Numbered from the stretch's first letter, positions 15,248 through 23,223 are shown. The stretch is 64,000 nucleotides of DNA from Candidatus Doudnabacteria bacterium RIFCSPHIGHO2_02_FULL_42_25 (GCA_001777665.1 MFEQ01000003.1:19734-83733); one strand, 5' to 3'. The notes: a model not told the origin generated them from the sequence alone. Program-made: numbers and translations.

Positions 15248-15418
15248 ATGGATATAGTAAATCAACGGGAACAAGAAGAGTACGACCAGGTTCGCAGAGA
15301 TTTGATTTTTGTGGTCACTATGAACGCAATTTTCTTTGCGATTTTGATCGGACTTTATTTCTTCAATCGTTCGACTGGTTCAGTCGACCAATTCTTCGCC
15401 CAAGTTCTGAAATTTTAA
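15248..15418 (+). CDS. Small membrane protein, 56 aa
   Basis: Starts at ATG 15248, which lies 6 nt after a TATACT box and is therefore probably leaderless; longer in-frame extensions run antisense through the DUF4446 gene. A charged N-terminus (QREQEEYDQVRRD) is followed by one transmembrane helix (FVVTMNAIFFAILIGLYFF) and a short tail. Function unknown. Confidence 0.7.
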   Translation: MDIVNQREQEEYDQVRRDLIFVVTMNAIFFAILIGLYFFNRSTGSVDQFFAQVLKF

Positions 15419-15423
15419 TCTGA

Positions 15424-15494
15424 GGGCTTATGGTCCAGTGGTAAGACGCCACATTCGCATTGTGGAGACGTGGGTTCGATTCCCGCTAAGTCCA
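15424..15494 (+). tRNA. tRNA-Ala(CGC)
   Basis: Loop TTCGCAT between CCACA and TGTGG gives anticodon CGC. Acceptor GGGCTTA/TAAGTCC has the G3-U70 pair that defines alanine tRNAs. CCA is not encoded, unlike most tRNAs here. Confidence 0.92.
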
Positions 15495-15557
15495 AAGCAG
15501 TAGATTTGGTTCAAATATGTATGGATTCCATTTGAGGTCTGTGGTATAAAAACAAAC

Positions 15558-16487
15558 ATGAAAATGAAAAATTTCAAACTCAAGAAATATTTACCGAACA
15601 CCAAGGCCAGTGCGATTATTCTTGCGTGTTTTTTAATACTCGGCCTTTGGCAGCAGACTCGTTCGAGTTGGAGTGCAACTCTAATCCATCTCAATCGCCT
15701 CCTCAATAAAAATATTTTTCAATCGGGCGCTGTAAATGGCCATGCGATCACGACCAGACTAGATGTCCCATTCCATCGCCAAGAGCATTCGCTTAGCTGT
15801 GAAATTGCAGCACTAAAGATGGCGCTATCTGCTTATGGGTTAGACATTCCTGAATCAGAATTGATCGACAGGATGCCATTTGGTCCCATGAACTCTGATC
15901 CGAACGAAGTGTTTGTTGGTAATATTGATGGGCGCATGCCAACTACCGGGTATGGAGTTTATTGGTCACCGATTGCCAAAGTCGGCAATGCTTATTTGCG
16001 CTCAGAAATTTTTCAAGCATCGCCAGCTACTGTCGCGGAACACATCAATGCCGGTCGCCCCATAGTCATGTGGGGATACTTCGGCCGTGGCAGTAGAATT
16101 GATTGGACAACTCCAGAGGGCAAAAGGATCCCAGCGGTGATGGGTGAACATGCCCGAACGATTATTGGTTTTAGTGGTGATATCGATGCTCCAGATGGGT
16201 TTGTGGTCATGGACCCGATCTACGGTGAACAATTCTGGTCCACATCTGATCTATTTAGTAATTGGTTACCATTTGATAAAATGGGAGTAGTCATCTATCC
16301 CCATAGCAAATGGGTCAGAATTGAGGGAAGTCCGACAATTTGGGAAATTTCCTCTGATGCCAAGATTAAATACCCTCTAGCTATGAATTGGGCCCGATTT
16401 CTCGAATATGGCGGAGTCCCCGATGGAGTAAAGCTTATCTCAAGTCAGGAATTAAGCACTATGACCAATGGTTTCTTGATTTACTAA
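15558..16487 (+). CDS. Secreted C39-like peptidase
   Basis: 309 aa. One N-terminal hydrophobic anchor or signal (about residues 17-35). The C39-type papain fold follows: VPFHRQEHSLSCEIAALKMA with the nucleophile cysteine, GEHARTIIGF with the histidine, and VVMDPIYG with the aspartate. In the family such domains cleave peptides, often at GG sites, or act in the cell envelope. TATAAA lies 9 nt before the ATG (leaderless type). Six nt separate it from a second C39-like gene. Confidence 0.8.
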   Translation: MKMKNFKLKKYLPNTKASAIILACFLILGLWQQTRSSWSATLIHLNRLLNKNIFQSGAVNGHAITTRLDVPFHRQEHSLSCEIAALKMALSAYGLDIPESELIDRMPFGPMNSDPNEVFVGNIDGRMPTTGYGVYWSPIAKVGNAYLRSEIFQASPATVAEHINAGRPIVMWGYFGRGSRIDWTTPEGKRIPAVMGEHARTIIGFSGDIDAPDGFVVMDPIYGEQFWSTSDLFSNWLPFDKMGVVIYPHSKWVRIEGSPTIWEISSDAKIKYPLAMNWARFLEYGGVPDGVKLISSQELSTMTNGFLIY

Positions 16488-16493
16488 CCCCCT

Positions 16494-17216
16494 ATGAAAC
16501 GATTAATTTTTATTATTCTACTTGGTATCGCTGCTGCGGCCGGTTTTAACTATTATCAGAATATGAGGGGTTCGAATGTCGATTTACCCAAGCCTAAACC
16601 ATATACCACTCCAAATCCAGCTATTCCACCACCGACGACTTTGCCTGTGGAAATCAATCTCAAAGTCCCCTTCACTTCTCAAGCTCCACACGCGAACTGG
16701 GAAGATCCTTACGGAGAATTTTGTGAAGAAGCGTCAGCTTTAATGGCGGCGTTTTATTTGCAAAATAAATCGATCGCATCTGCGAATCTGGCTGATCAGG
16801 AATTACTGAAAATAAAAGCGTTTGAAGAGGGTTGGTTTGGTTATTACAAAGACACCACAGCCAAAGAAACTATGACAATTTTGAAAGAGTATTTTGGGAT
16901 TTCTGATTCCAAGTTAGAATTGATATATCGCCCAAGTTCCACTCAAATGAAAGAATTTCTTGCCGAAGGCAAAATTATTCTTGTCCCAGCAGCTGGAAGA
17001 TTACTCCCCAACCCGAATTATCGATCCCCTGGCCCTCTTTATCACATGATTGTAGTCAAGGGCTATACCAAAGATGACCAGTTTATCACGAATGATCCGG
17101 GCACTAGAAATGGTGCAGATTTCTTATTTGATTATAATGATGTCTTAAATGCCATGCACGATTGGAATGGCGGCGATGTCATGTTTGGCGACAAAGTGAT
17201 TATCGTTGTCGGATAA
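16494..17216 (+). CDS. Membrane-anchored C39-like peptidase
   Basis: 240 aa: N-terminal transmembrane anchor (3-20), proline-rich linker (to about 55), then a C39-type domain with VPFTSQAPHANWEDPYGEFC (cysteine at its end), LYHMIVVKGY (histidine) and TNDPGTRNG (aspartate). This architecture is frequent in CPR. It forms a two-gene unit with the preceding paralogue, with which it shares only the fold. Its 3' end overlaps the convergent Mur ligase by 17 nt. Confidence 0.82.
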   Translation: MKRLIFIILLGIAAAAGFNYYQNMRGSNVDLPKPKPYTTPNPAIPPPTTLPVEINLKVPFTSQAPHANWEDPYGEFCEEASALMAAFYLQNKSIASANLADQELLKIKAFEEGWFGYYKDTTAKETMTILKEYFGISDSKLELIYRPSSTQMKEFLAEGKIILVPAAGRLLPNPNYRSPGPLYHMIVVKGYTKDDQFITNDPGTRNGADFLFDYNDVLNAMHDWNGGDVMFGDKVIIVVG

Positions 17217-18486
17217 TTTCTCTTACAATTTTTCTATCATCCCACGGAATATAGCCGTCCTTCACGGCTATTTTTTGTTCAGCACCTTTGCCTGTGAGAA
17301 TTATTAAATCATTTTCTTGGGCCAGCGAAATTGCTTTCATAATTGCTTGGCGCCGATCTAAAATTTTAAAAAGATTTTGATCCAGAATTTTATTTTTTTC
17401 TAAAGCCCCAGCAGCCACATCATCAATAATTTTTCGCGGATCATCATTGTATGGATCTTCGTTAGTGACGATGACTGTATCAGCATTCTCGCCAGCTATG
17501 TTGCCGAGAATTTTTCGTCGATCTATGTCTCGCCCGCCACCAGTGGAACCAAGTACATGAATAATTTTTGCATGTTGCCAGTTTTGTACTGTGGCGTACA
17601 TTTGTGTCAATCCGATCGGTTCTGGTGCATAGTCGACTAAGACTTTGAAATTCTGTCCTTCATCGATTAGTTCCATTCGTCCAGGTATCCCCGGAATTTT
17701 TTCCAATGCGGATTTAGAAGTTGCCAAATCGATGTCAAAAATCTTAGCAGTAGTTATAGCAGCTAGTGAATTATAAATATCAAAAAGACCTTTTAAATGC
17801 AGGTTAAAATCAACATTTTCAAAAGTGAAACCAATCCCCGCTTCGGTATTATTTATATTCCTCAATCCGTGTCTACTAAACGTAATTTTTTTATCCACTC
17901 GGAAGTTTAAAAATTCTTGCGCATACAGATCGTCAGCATTGACCACGATCGCTTTTGGAATTTTTTTGTTGTCTATAATTTTTTCAGGCAAATTTTCTAA
18001 GTAGTGAAAGTATTCAAGTTTCGCCGCTTTATATTTTTCAAATCCACCGTGAGCTTGGAGATGTTCCGGTGTGAGGTTGGTAAAGACCATGCAATCATAT
18101 GCTACACCAATCTGTCGGTGCTGCAAAATTCCTTCAGAGGACGATTCTATAATCATGAACTGACAACCGGTCGTAACTGCTTGGCGCATCAAGTGTTGGA
18201 GAAATAATCTACCAGGCATAGTCATTTTTAGATTGTTCAACTTATCATCATCCCCTACTTTAAAGTTGACTGTGGAACTAATCGCAGTTTTGTACCCTGC
18301 TTCTTCTAAAATTTTTGAAATTAAATTTACTGTCGTACTTTTTCCGTTCGTGCCAGTGACCCCGATCACAATTAAATTCTTCGATGGATGACCATATGCC
18401 AGCGCAGCCAAATTCGCCAATACTAAATGGTAGATACTTAGTAAAGAATTCGGAACAAATAGTTTAATGAAGTTCTTGAGTGTCAT
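17200..18486 (-). CDS. MurE-like Mur ligase, N-terminal domain missing
   Basis: 428 aa. The ATP-binding central domain begins almost at once (GVTGTNGKSTTVNLISKIL at about 41-59), followed by TNLTPEHLQAHG and the C-terminal domain with VLVDYAPEP and GSTGGGRDIDRR. MurE enzymes have about 490 aa with an N-terminal UDP-MurNAc-dipeptide domain; here that domain is nearly absent. The amino-acid selectivity loop, DNPRxEDP in diaminopimelate enzymes, reads NEDPYNDDP, so the added residue may differ or the enzyme may be a MurT/cyanophycin-type relative. Start at ATG 18486, directly after a degenerate repeat; overlaps the upstream gene. Confidence 0.8.
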   Translation of the reverse strand: MTLKNFIKLFVPNSLLSIYHLVLANLAALAYGHPSKNLIVIGVTGTNGKSTTVNLISKILEEAGYKTAISSTVNFKVGDDDKLNNLKMTMPGRLFLQHLMRQAVTTGCQFMIIESSSEGILQHRQIGVAYDCMVFTNLTPEHLQAHGGFEKYKAAKLEYFHYLENLPEKIIDNKKIPKAIVVNADDLYAQEFLNFRVDKKITFSRHGLRNINNTEAGIGFTFENVDFNLHLKGLFDIYNSLAAITTAKIFDIDLATSKSALEKIPGIPGRMELIDEGQNFKVLVDYAPEPIGLTQMYATVQNWQHAKIIHVLGSTGGGRDIDRRKILGNIAGENADTVIVTNEDPYNDDPRKIIDDVAAGALEKNKILDQNLFKILDRRQAIMKAISLAQENDLIILTGKGAEQKIAVKDGYIPWDDRKIVREIIRQR

Positions 18487-19789
18487 TTGTAATTTGTGAT
18501 TTGTTATTTATGTTCGGCAGTGCTGCTAGCATTCCCAATACCACGCCGAACATTAGTCTTCCTTGTTGAATTGTAACAAAATAATGATCCATTTGTCCCA
18601 ATGCTAAAAATAAAATGCCAAGCAACGTCAAACTAAAAACTAATGGGTCAGAGAAAATATTTTTTAGTTTGGAAAAAATTTCGTAAAGGATCATTATAAA
18701 TAATCCCAAACCGAGTACTCCTAGTTCTGCTGCGGTAAAAATAAAAATATTATGCGGTGGTTGATATTGCCAAGGTTGCATGTGAAACAAATCTTGTTGT
18801 GCAACTGTGTAATTCCCCACTCCCACACCTAGTATCGGAAATTTTTTGATTATCTCCACCCCTTTATCATTGAAAAATTCTCTGTCAGTGACACTTCTTG
18901 GATCAGGATTATATATTCTTGATTCAAAACTCGAATTGTAAAGCAAAAATATAGTTACACATGAAACAAGTACTATAAAAAGAAGAAATCCTACTTTTCT
19001 TTTTTGGTCTCTTAGCCAAAAGAATCCCATGAAACTAATTATAGAGATTCCTGAGGCTAGCCAAGCCATTCGTGAAAAGGATGTAAAAATCCCGATTAAG
19101 ATAACAATAAGCACACCCTCAAGGGCAAAATGCCTTATTTTAGCCTTTTTTTGGTCAGATGTTTCCTGTGAAACAAAGAATAAGCCCAGGATAAGACCCA
19201 AAATTAGGAAAGCTCCTAAAATATTTGGGTGAGGCATGGTTCCATAGGCACGGATCACCTTCCCACTAATAGTTTCAATGGTAGAGAGGCCAGCCGTGCC
19301 TAAAGGGGCAATATATTCCCCTAGCCAACCCAAACCAACCATATGTTGCATGTGAAACTGTGCCCATCCTAGTCCGGCTTGAAGCAATGCACCGATAAAC
19401 AATATCCAAGCAGAAGCCTTAAATGACAATGTTTCATTAAATGTTTCACGGATATATAGGATAATTCCGAGGAATTCTAGCCATTTGAATGTTCCATACC
19501 ATCCAAGTTCCACATGTTTCACGTGAAAGAGGGTGACAATGATGAGTGAAACAAGTCCTAAACAAAGTAAGAACAGCCTTGATTGGACAAGTTTCGTGAA
19601 ACTAGGACGGTCAAAGATAAGCCAACTTGTGAAACAAGCGACAAGAATAATATCAGTTAGATATAAAAATATGGCTAAATGGTAATCAAAATACCATGAA
19701 ACATAGGATTGGTCTGCGTTAAGCAGAATCCGAGTCTGAAACGGTAGAGTAAATAAGAATAAATAGAATAATAATCGATGAAGTTTCAT
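18464..19789 (-). CDS. O-antigen ligase/polymerase-like membrane protein
   Basis: 441 aa with about 11 transmembrane helices and a Wzy_C-type loop (GTMPHPNILGAFLI, then GVGVGNYTVAQQDLFHM and QPPHNIFIFTAAELG). Such proteins join sugar repeat units to lipid or protein carriers outside the membrane. The last residues (NNKSQITNDTQ) are encoded by a short degenerate tandem repeat that also forms the leader of the downstream MurE-like gene. The coding sequence holds several parS-like TGTTTCACGTGAAACA variants. Confidence 0.85.
   Translation of the reverse strand: MKLHRLLFYLFLFTLPFQTRILLNADQSYVSWYFDYHLAIFLYLTDIILVACFTSWLIFDRPSFTKLVQSRLFLLCLGLVSLIIVTLFHVKHVELGWYGTFKWLEFLGIILYIRETFNETLSFKASAWILFIGALLQAGLGWAQFHMQHMVGLGWLGEYIAPLGTAGLSTIETISGKVIRAYGTMPHPNILGAFLILGLILGLFFVSQETSDQKKAKIRHFALEGVLIVILIGIFTSFSRMAWLASGISIISFMGFFWLRDQKRKVGFLLFIVLVSCVTIFLLYNSSFESRIYNPDPRSVTDREFFNDKGVEIIKKFPILGVGVGNYTVAQQDLFHMQPWQYQPPHNIFIFTAAELGVLGLGLFIMILYEIFSKLKNIFSDPLVFSLTLLGILFLALGQMDHYFVTIQQGRLMFGVVLGMLAALPNINNKSQITNDTQELH
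18487..18512 (-). repeat. Degenerate tandem repeat before MurE-like start
   Basis: Minus strand reads AAATAACAAATCACAAATTA and on, ending directly at the ATG. Unit about 7-8 nt (AACAAATC/ACAAATT/ACAAATG). It also encodes the tail of the upstream protein. Confidence 0.6.
19160..19175. other. parS-like site, 14/16
   Basis: TGTTTCCTGTGAAACA matches the ParB-binding consensus TGTTTCACGTGAAACA except at two central bases. Confidence 0.35.
19515..19530. other. parS-like site, 15/16
   Basis: TGTTTCACGTGAAAGA matches the consensus TGTTTCACGTGAAACA at all but one base. Weaker versions lie at 18774-18789 and 19344-19359 (13/16 each) in the same gene. Confidence 0.45.
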
Positions 19790-19961
19790 GTGGAACTATA
19801 TTAGACCATAAATTTGTTTAATTATCAAGTTTATGGCTTAGTAAAGAGATCTGATTAAATTATAGAATAGTTTGTATTGATTGTCTGCGATTAACTATTG
19901 ATTGGAGAATCTTTTTATGATAACATTTCCACACTGTCACAACAGAAAGGAGGGTAGAAAC

Positions 19962-20165
19962 GTGACTGACATTAGGCGAAAAAACAGCCTGTTCATACAG
20001 GGGCCTCTTATCTTGAATGATTCACCAGACGCCGAACTCACTGCAGGCGAATGGATTGACATCCTTCTGGATGAGAAGGACAACCTTGTAGCCGAACAGG
20101 TATTCAAGGCTGCCGAACTGCTTTCCAAACTCACCCAGAAGCTTTCCACCGAACTTGCTGCCTGA
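19962..20165 (+). CDS. Small GC-rich orphan protein
   Basis: 67 aa from GTG 19962, chosen because a strong Shine-Dalgarno AAAGGAGGG (19946-19954) lies 7 nt upstream; earlier in-frame ATGs (19902, 19917) precede that site. Acidic and helical (SPDAELTAGEWIDILLDEKD, then EQVFKAAELLSKLTQKLS), perhaps an amphipathic regulator. No family recognised. Codon use is GC-rich like the genes at 1375 and 46.6-53.1 kb, and the gene stands alone with a long terminator hairpin. Confidence 0.65.
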   Translation: MTDIRRKNSLFIQGPLILNDSPDAELTAGEWIDILLDEKDNLVAEQVFKAAELLSKLTQKLSTELAA

Positions 20166-20193
20166 GGTCCAACATGTCACACGTCGTTCGCTC

Positions 20194-20270
20194 AACGCCA
20201 GACTGCCTACCGACAGGGAAAAAACCCATTTTCTGCATGCTGCAGATTACCTGTCAACCAGTCTGGCGTT
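20194..20270 (+). terminator. Branched hairpin after small GC-rich gene
   Basis: AACGCCAGACTG (20194-20205) pairs perfectly with CAGTCTGGCGTT (20259-20270); inside are GACAGG/CCTGTC and CTGCA/TGCAG stems. The closing arm is followed by CTCTTGTCTG, a weak T-tract. Confidence 0.6.
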
Positions 20271-20324
20271 CTCTTGTCTGGAAATAAATTGAAATAAAAA
20301 TTATAATTAAATCGTGATTAATAA

Positions 20325-20398
20325 CGGGGTGTCGTATACCGGTAGTACGCACGATTCGGGTTCGTGTAGACTGGGTTCAATTCCCAGCACCCCGACCA
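20325..20398 (+). tRNA. tRNA-Pro(CGG)
   Basis: Acceptor CGGGGTG/CACCCCG with the C1-G72 pair usual for bacterial tRNA-Pro; loop TTCGGGT between CACGA and TCGTG gives anticodon CGG; CCA encoded. Confidence 0.93.
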
Positions 20399-20403
20399 GT
20401 AAA

Positions 20404-20512
20404 CGCTCGGCATATTTGTAAAAATTACCGGCCATAAAATTCTGCTGAATTTTTGGCCTACGCGCTCGCACCGTCGTGCTGCGCAAGTTAATTTATTACA
20501 AAAATGCCTCGC
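20404..20512. repeat. Long nested palindrome after tRNA-Pro
   Basis: GGCATATTTGTAA pairs with TTACAAAAATGCC as outer arms; GGCCATAAAATTC/GAATTTTTGGCC and GCGCTCGCAC/GTGCTGCGC form inner stems. Built like the elements at 21178 and 32755, which also begin or end with CTCG. Confidence 0.6.
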
Positions 20513-20528
20513 TACAGAAGTTTAATGT

Positions 20529-20966
20529 ATGAAACAGGGATTTGATTTTATAGGGAATTCAGTAGTGTATTTTTGTCATGATGGGAAGGGGAATGTGGTT
20601 ATGGCAAAAAGAAGTCAAAATGCTCGCGATGAAAAAGGACGGTGGGATATAGGTGGGGGAGCGTTGGAACTTTATGAAACAGTTGATCAAGCTCTGCGTA
20701 AAGAAATTAAAGAAGAATATAATTGTGAAGTTATAAGTTATGAGTTTATAGGTTTCCGTGAAGTCCATCGTGAGATTGACGGGCGAAAAACTCATTGGAT
20801 TAGTTTAGATTTTAAAGTATTGGTTGATGTTTCAGATTTGAAAACCAATGAGCCGCATAAGTTTGATGAGGTGAAACTATTTCCGATTAGCGAAATGATA
20901 CGCGAACCTGAACAGGTCCATTCGCAGCTCCCAGAGTTTTTAGAAAAGTATAAAGATAGATTGTAA
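20529..20966 (+). CDS. NUDIX hydrolase
   Basis: 145 aa. The NUDIX box GGALELYETVDQALRKEIKE continuing EEYNCEV fits G-x5-E-x7-REUxEExGU with the first arginine replaced by lysine; the metal-binding glutamates are present. These enzymes hydrolyse nucleoside-diphosphate-X compounds, for example oxidised or unusual nucleotides; the substrate is not evident. The stop codon is followed by a direct repeat ATGAAACAATGAAACAT. Confidence 0.85.
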   Translation: MKQGFDFIGNSVVYFCHDGKGNVVMAKRSQNARDEKGRWDIGGGALELYETVDQALRKEIKEEYNCEVISYEFIGFREVHREIDGRKTHWISLDFKVLVDVSDLKTNEPHKFDEVKLFPISEMIREPEQVHSQLPEFLEKYKDRL

Positions 20967-21074
20967 TGAAACAATGAAACATTTGACAAAGAACCCCAAC
21001 AAAAAAGACTTCACTGGGTTTACAGGACATCACTTTTCCAGTAAAATAAACTGCAAGATGTTGTAGAGAATTTT

Positions 21075-21149
21075 GCCCTTATCGTTCAATGGATAGGACA
21101 GGGATTTCCTAAATCTCAAACCCAGGTTCGACTCCTGGTAAGGGCACCA
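21075..21149 (+). tRNA. tRNA-Arg(CCU)
   Basis: Acceptor GCCCTTA/TAAGGGC; loop TTCCTAA between GGGAT and ATCTC gives anticodon CCU; CCA encoded. Confidence 0.93.
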
Positions 21150-21177
21150 GAAGCTCGCAATTTACCGTTCGAAACAC

Positions 21178-21211
21178 GGCGTCAAATTTCGCTAGTCGCT
21201 AAATTTGCGCC
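21178..21211. repeat. Palindrome between tRNA-Arg and tRNA-Ala
   Basis: GGCGTCAAATTTCGC pairs with GCTAAATTTGCGCC; further inverted segments surround it (CTCGCAATTTACCG and CGGCAAATTGCTCG). No gene seen in 21150-21304. Confidence 0.6.
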
Positions 21212-21304
21212 TAAGCTCTCGTCCTCGTTGCGGTTATGCAACTTCGGACTGCGAGATTGTTTCTCACTCGGCAAATTGCTCGCCGGAAATTTATTGATAG
21301 ACGT

Positions 21305-21378
21305 GGGCCCATAGTATAATGGTAATACGCGACTATGGCATAGTTGAGTCTGGGGTTCGATTCCCCATGGGTCCACCA
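21305..21378 (+). tRNA. tRNA-Ala(GGC)
   Basis: Acceptor GGGCCCA/TGGGTCC with the alanine G3-U70 pair; loop ATGGCAT between CGACT and AGTTG gives anticodon GGC; CCA encoded. Confidence 0.94.
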
Positions 21379-21381
21379 AAG

Positions 21382-21414
21382 AAGACTTCGTGAAAGATTC
21401 GTGAAGTCTTTTTT
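21382..21414 (+). terminator. Terminator of tRNA-Ala
   Basis: AAGACTTC (21382-21389) pairs with GAAGTCTT (21403-21410), then a T-run. The -10 box of rnhB follows at 21423. Confidence 0.8.
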
Positions 21415-21434
21415 GTTTTTGCTATAATACAATC

Positions 21435-22136
21435 ATGAAATTTCCGACATATAAATACGAAACAAAAAAGATGGATGAGGGATTTCGAGTTGTGGCTGGA
21501 TGTGATGAAGTGGGGATAGCACCAATTGCTGGTCCTGTGGTTGCAGCAACGGTAATTTTAGATGCGACATCGATAGGGAAGCAGAGATCGAAAAGTAAAT
21601 GGTGGTATCGCGTGAGAGATTCCAAAACAGTTGATGAAAAAGAACGCAATGAATTAGTTAGTTTTATCAAAGATCACTGCATTGATTTTGGTGTCGGTGT
21701 CGTGTCACACGAAACGATTGATGAAATAAATATTTACCAAGCTTCACTCCTCGCCATGGAAAAATCTGTGAGTGAATTAAACACTGTTCCGGATTTTCTT
21801 TTCTTAGATGGCATCCATAAGTTAACAAAGCTTTCTATCGTGCAACAACCAGTCATCAGTGGTGACGCAAAAATTTTGTCGATCAGTGCCGCATCGCTCG
21901 TCGCGAAAGTTGCACGCGATAAAATTTTGCATGAGATGCATGAAATTTTTCCTGAATACGGATTTGATAAACATAAAGGTTACGGTACCCAGTTCCACAA
22001 GACCGCCCTGATGAAACACGGCGTGACGCCGATGCATCGCCAAACTTTTGGCTTTGTAGCTTTGTGTTTGAAGCGGATGAAGTCAATGAATAATTTTAAG
22101 AAAATTTTTCTAGCCCCAGAACCATCCCGGACTTGA
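21435..22136 (+). CDS. rnhB: Ribonuclease HII, atypical GRG motif
   Basis: 233 aa. Cleaves RNA in RNA-DNA hybrids. Catalytic Asp24 and Glu25 sit in AGCDEVGIAPIAGPVVAA; LFLDGIHKL and SISAASLVAKVARDK supply the remaining acidic and structural motifs. The family consensus is DEAGRGPLAGP: here GRG, which contacts the ribose at the RNA-DNA junction, is GIA. TATAAT (21423-21428) lies 6 nt before the ATG, so the mRNA is probably leaderless. The last codons (PEPSRT) run into a palindromic repeat. Confidence 0.9.
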   Translation: MKFPTYKYETKKMDEGFRVVAGCDEVGIAPIAGPVVAATVILDATSIGKQRSKSKWWYRVRDSKTVDEKERNELVSFIKDHCIDFGVGVVSHETIDEINIYQASLLAMEKSVSELNTVPDFLFLDGIHKLTKLSIVQQPVISGDAKILSISAASLVAKVARDKILHEMHEIFPEYGFDKHKGYGTQFHKTALMKHGVTPMHRQTFGFVALCLKRMKSMNNFKKIFLAPEPSRT

Positions 22137-22144
22137 TCCGGGAT
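22124..22144. repeat. Palindrome family C, copy 1
   Basis: ATCCCGGA/TCCGGGAT arms around CTTGA. Twenty identical bases (TCCCGGACTTGATCCGGGAT) recur at 36660-36679. This copy spans the rnhB stop codon. Confidence 0.8.
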
Positions 22145-22171
22145 CCATACCATATTAAAATAAGATGATAC

Positions 22172-22261
22172 GGTGGGTTGTGCCGAATTGGCTAAGGCAC
22201 CGGTTTCGAAAACCGGCGCCCCTCACGGGGCTTACAGGTTCGAGTCCTGTACCCACCGCCA
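22172..22261 (+). tRNA. tRNA-Ser(CGA)
   Basis: Class II with long variable arm (GCCCCTCACGGGGC); acceptor GGTGGGT/ACCCACC; loop TTCGAAA between CCGGT and ACCGG gives anticodon CGA; CCA encoded. Confidence 0.94.
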
Positions 22262-22281
22262 GTAAATTTTTAACTTGCTCA

Positions 22282-22644
22282 ATGATCTACAGATTCTATA
22301 AAAATGAGACGGGTTGGTTTATAGATCTGCCTAACTACCCACTTTCCAAAGCACATTTAGCCATGGTTAAAGGTGCCGATATACTGCTCAATCAGCTCTC
22401 GGAAAATGGCAATGAAATTTACGCAGAGATTTCCACCCAACCCATCCCTGATTACACGGACGTATTGGATAGAGTAAAAAAGCTCGGCCTTAGTAAAGGC
22501 GCGATATACAAAGGAAATAAAATCAAAATAAACTATAAAATCTTAGAAGAAAATAACCTTTGGTTATGTCCAGTGACGCTCTTTGTATTTTGGTATTATC
22601 CGAAGAGAATATATTATAGAATCCTCCCGTCTCCGCCAAAATGA
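22282..22644 (+). CDS. DUF6717-like protein
   Basis: 120 aa from ATG 22282; upstream in-frame codons lie in tRNA-Ser. The N-terminal MIYRFYKNETGWFIDLPNYP and KAHLAMVKGADILL match what I remember of DUF6717, a small alpha/beta family of unknown function. No Shine-Dalgarno is evident. Family assignment from memory only. Confidence 0.6.
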   Translation: MIYRFYKNETGWFIDLPNYPLSKAHLAMVKGADILLNQLSENGNEIYAEISTQPIPDYTDVLDRVKKLGLSKGAIYKGNKIKINYKILEENNLWLCPVTLFVFWYYPKRIYYRILPSPPK

Positions 22645-22669
22645 TATATCCAAAGGTCCCTTTTCGTAA

Positions 22670-22698
22670 TTGACATTTGTATCCGTGTTTGCTATCAT
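22670..22698 (+). promoter_or_regulatory. Promoter of TrpR-like gene
   Basis: TTGACA (22670-22675), 17-nt spacer ending GTTTGC, TATCAT (22693-22698). The ATG at 22707 is 8 nt downstream, so the transcript is probably leaderless. Confidence 0.75.
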
Positions 22699-22706
22699 GC
22701 AAACAA

Positions 22707-23219
22707 ATGAGGACAGTAGGATATAAGCTTAATAAACAGCAGCAGGAAGGGCTTTTTGTTAAATTGGCGAGAGCTGTAGCTTTGTTGCGCAATCCGGTCG
22801 AAGGAGCGGAGTTTATCAAGGATTTACTTTCTGAATCCGAAGTAATTATGTTGGCGCGAAGACTGCAGGTAGCGGAATTGCTGATTGAGGGTAAAACTTA
22901 CCGTGAGATTAGCAAGGAACTAAAAGTTGGGTTAAATACAATAGTAAAAATTCAAACTTGGCTGAATCTTTACGGGGAGGGTTACCGAAGTGTTGTTGCC
23001 AAAATGAGTAAACAAGCGAAAGATCGCCAGGAACCCGATCCGCATAGGCCTTTTGCTGAACTTAAACGCAAGTATCCACTATATTTTTGGCCACAGCTGT
23101 TGTTAGAGGAATTAGTAAAAACTGCCAATAAACGTGAAAAAGAAAGACTGCGGAAGATTATAAGTCAATCAAAAGAAAAGACGCAGTTATCCAGACAGTT
23201 ATCAAAACTGCTACAATAA
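22707..23219 (+). CDS. TrpR/YerC-family regulator
   Basis: 170 aa from ATG 22707, set by the promoter just upstream; an earlier in-frame ATG (22677) lies between -35 and -10. Residues 20-90 match the Trp-repressor fold: LLSESEVIMLARRLQVAELL and the helix-turn-helix YREISKELKVGLNTIVKI. The family includes TrpR (tryptophan operon) and the Firmicute YerC proteins. A basic helical tail of 60 residues follows. It is 4 nt from the glycosyltransferase gene, which it may regulate. Confidence 0.8.
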   Translation: MRTVGYKLNKQQQEGLFVKLARAVALLRNPVEGAEFIKDLLSESEVIMLARRLQVAELLIEGKTYREISKELKVGLNTIVKIQTWLNLYGEGYRSVVAKMSKQAKDRQEPDPHRPFAELKRKYPLYFWPQLLLEELVKTANKREKERLRKIISQSKEKTQLSRQLSKLLQ

Positions 23220-23223
23220 CCAC

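Noticed and set aside
15424..15494. tRNA-Gln or tRNA-Gly reading for the tRNA at 15424
   Set aside because: Anticodon CGC and the G3-U70 pair both indicate alanine.
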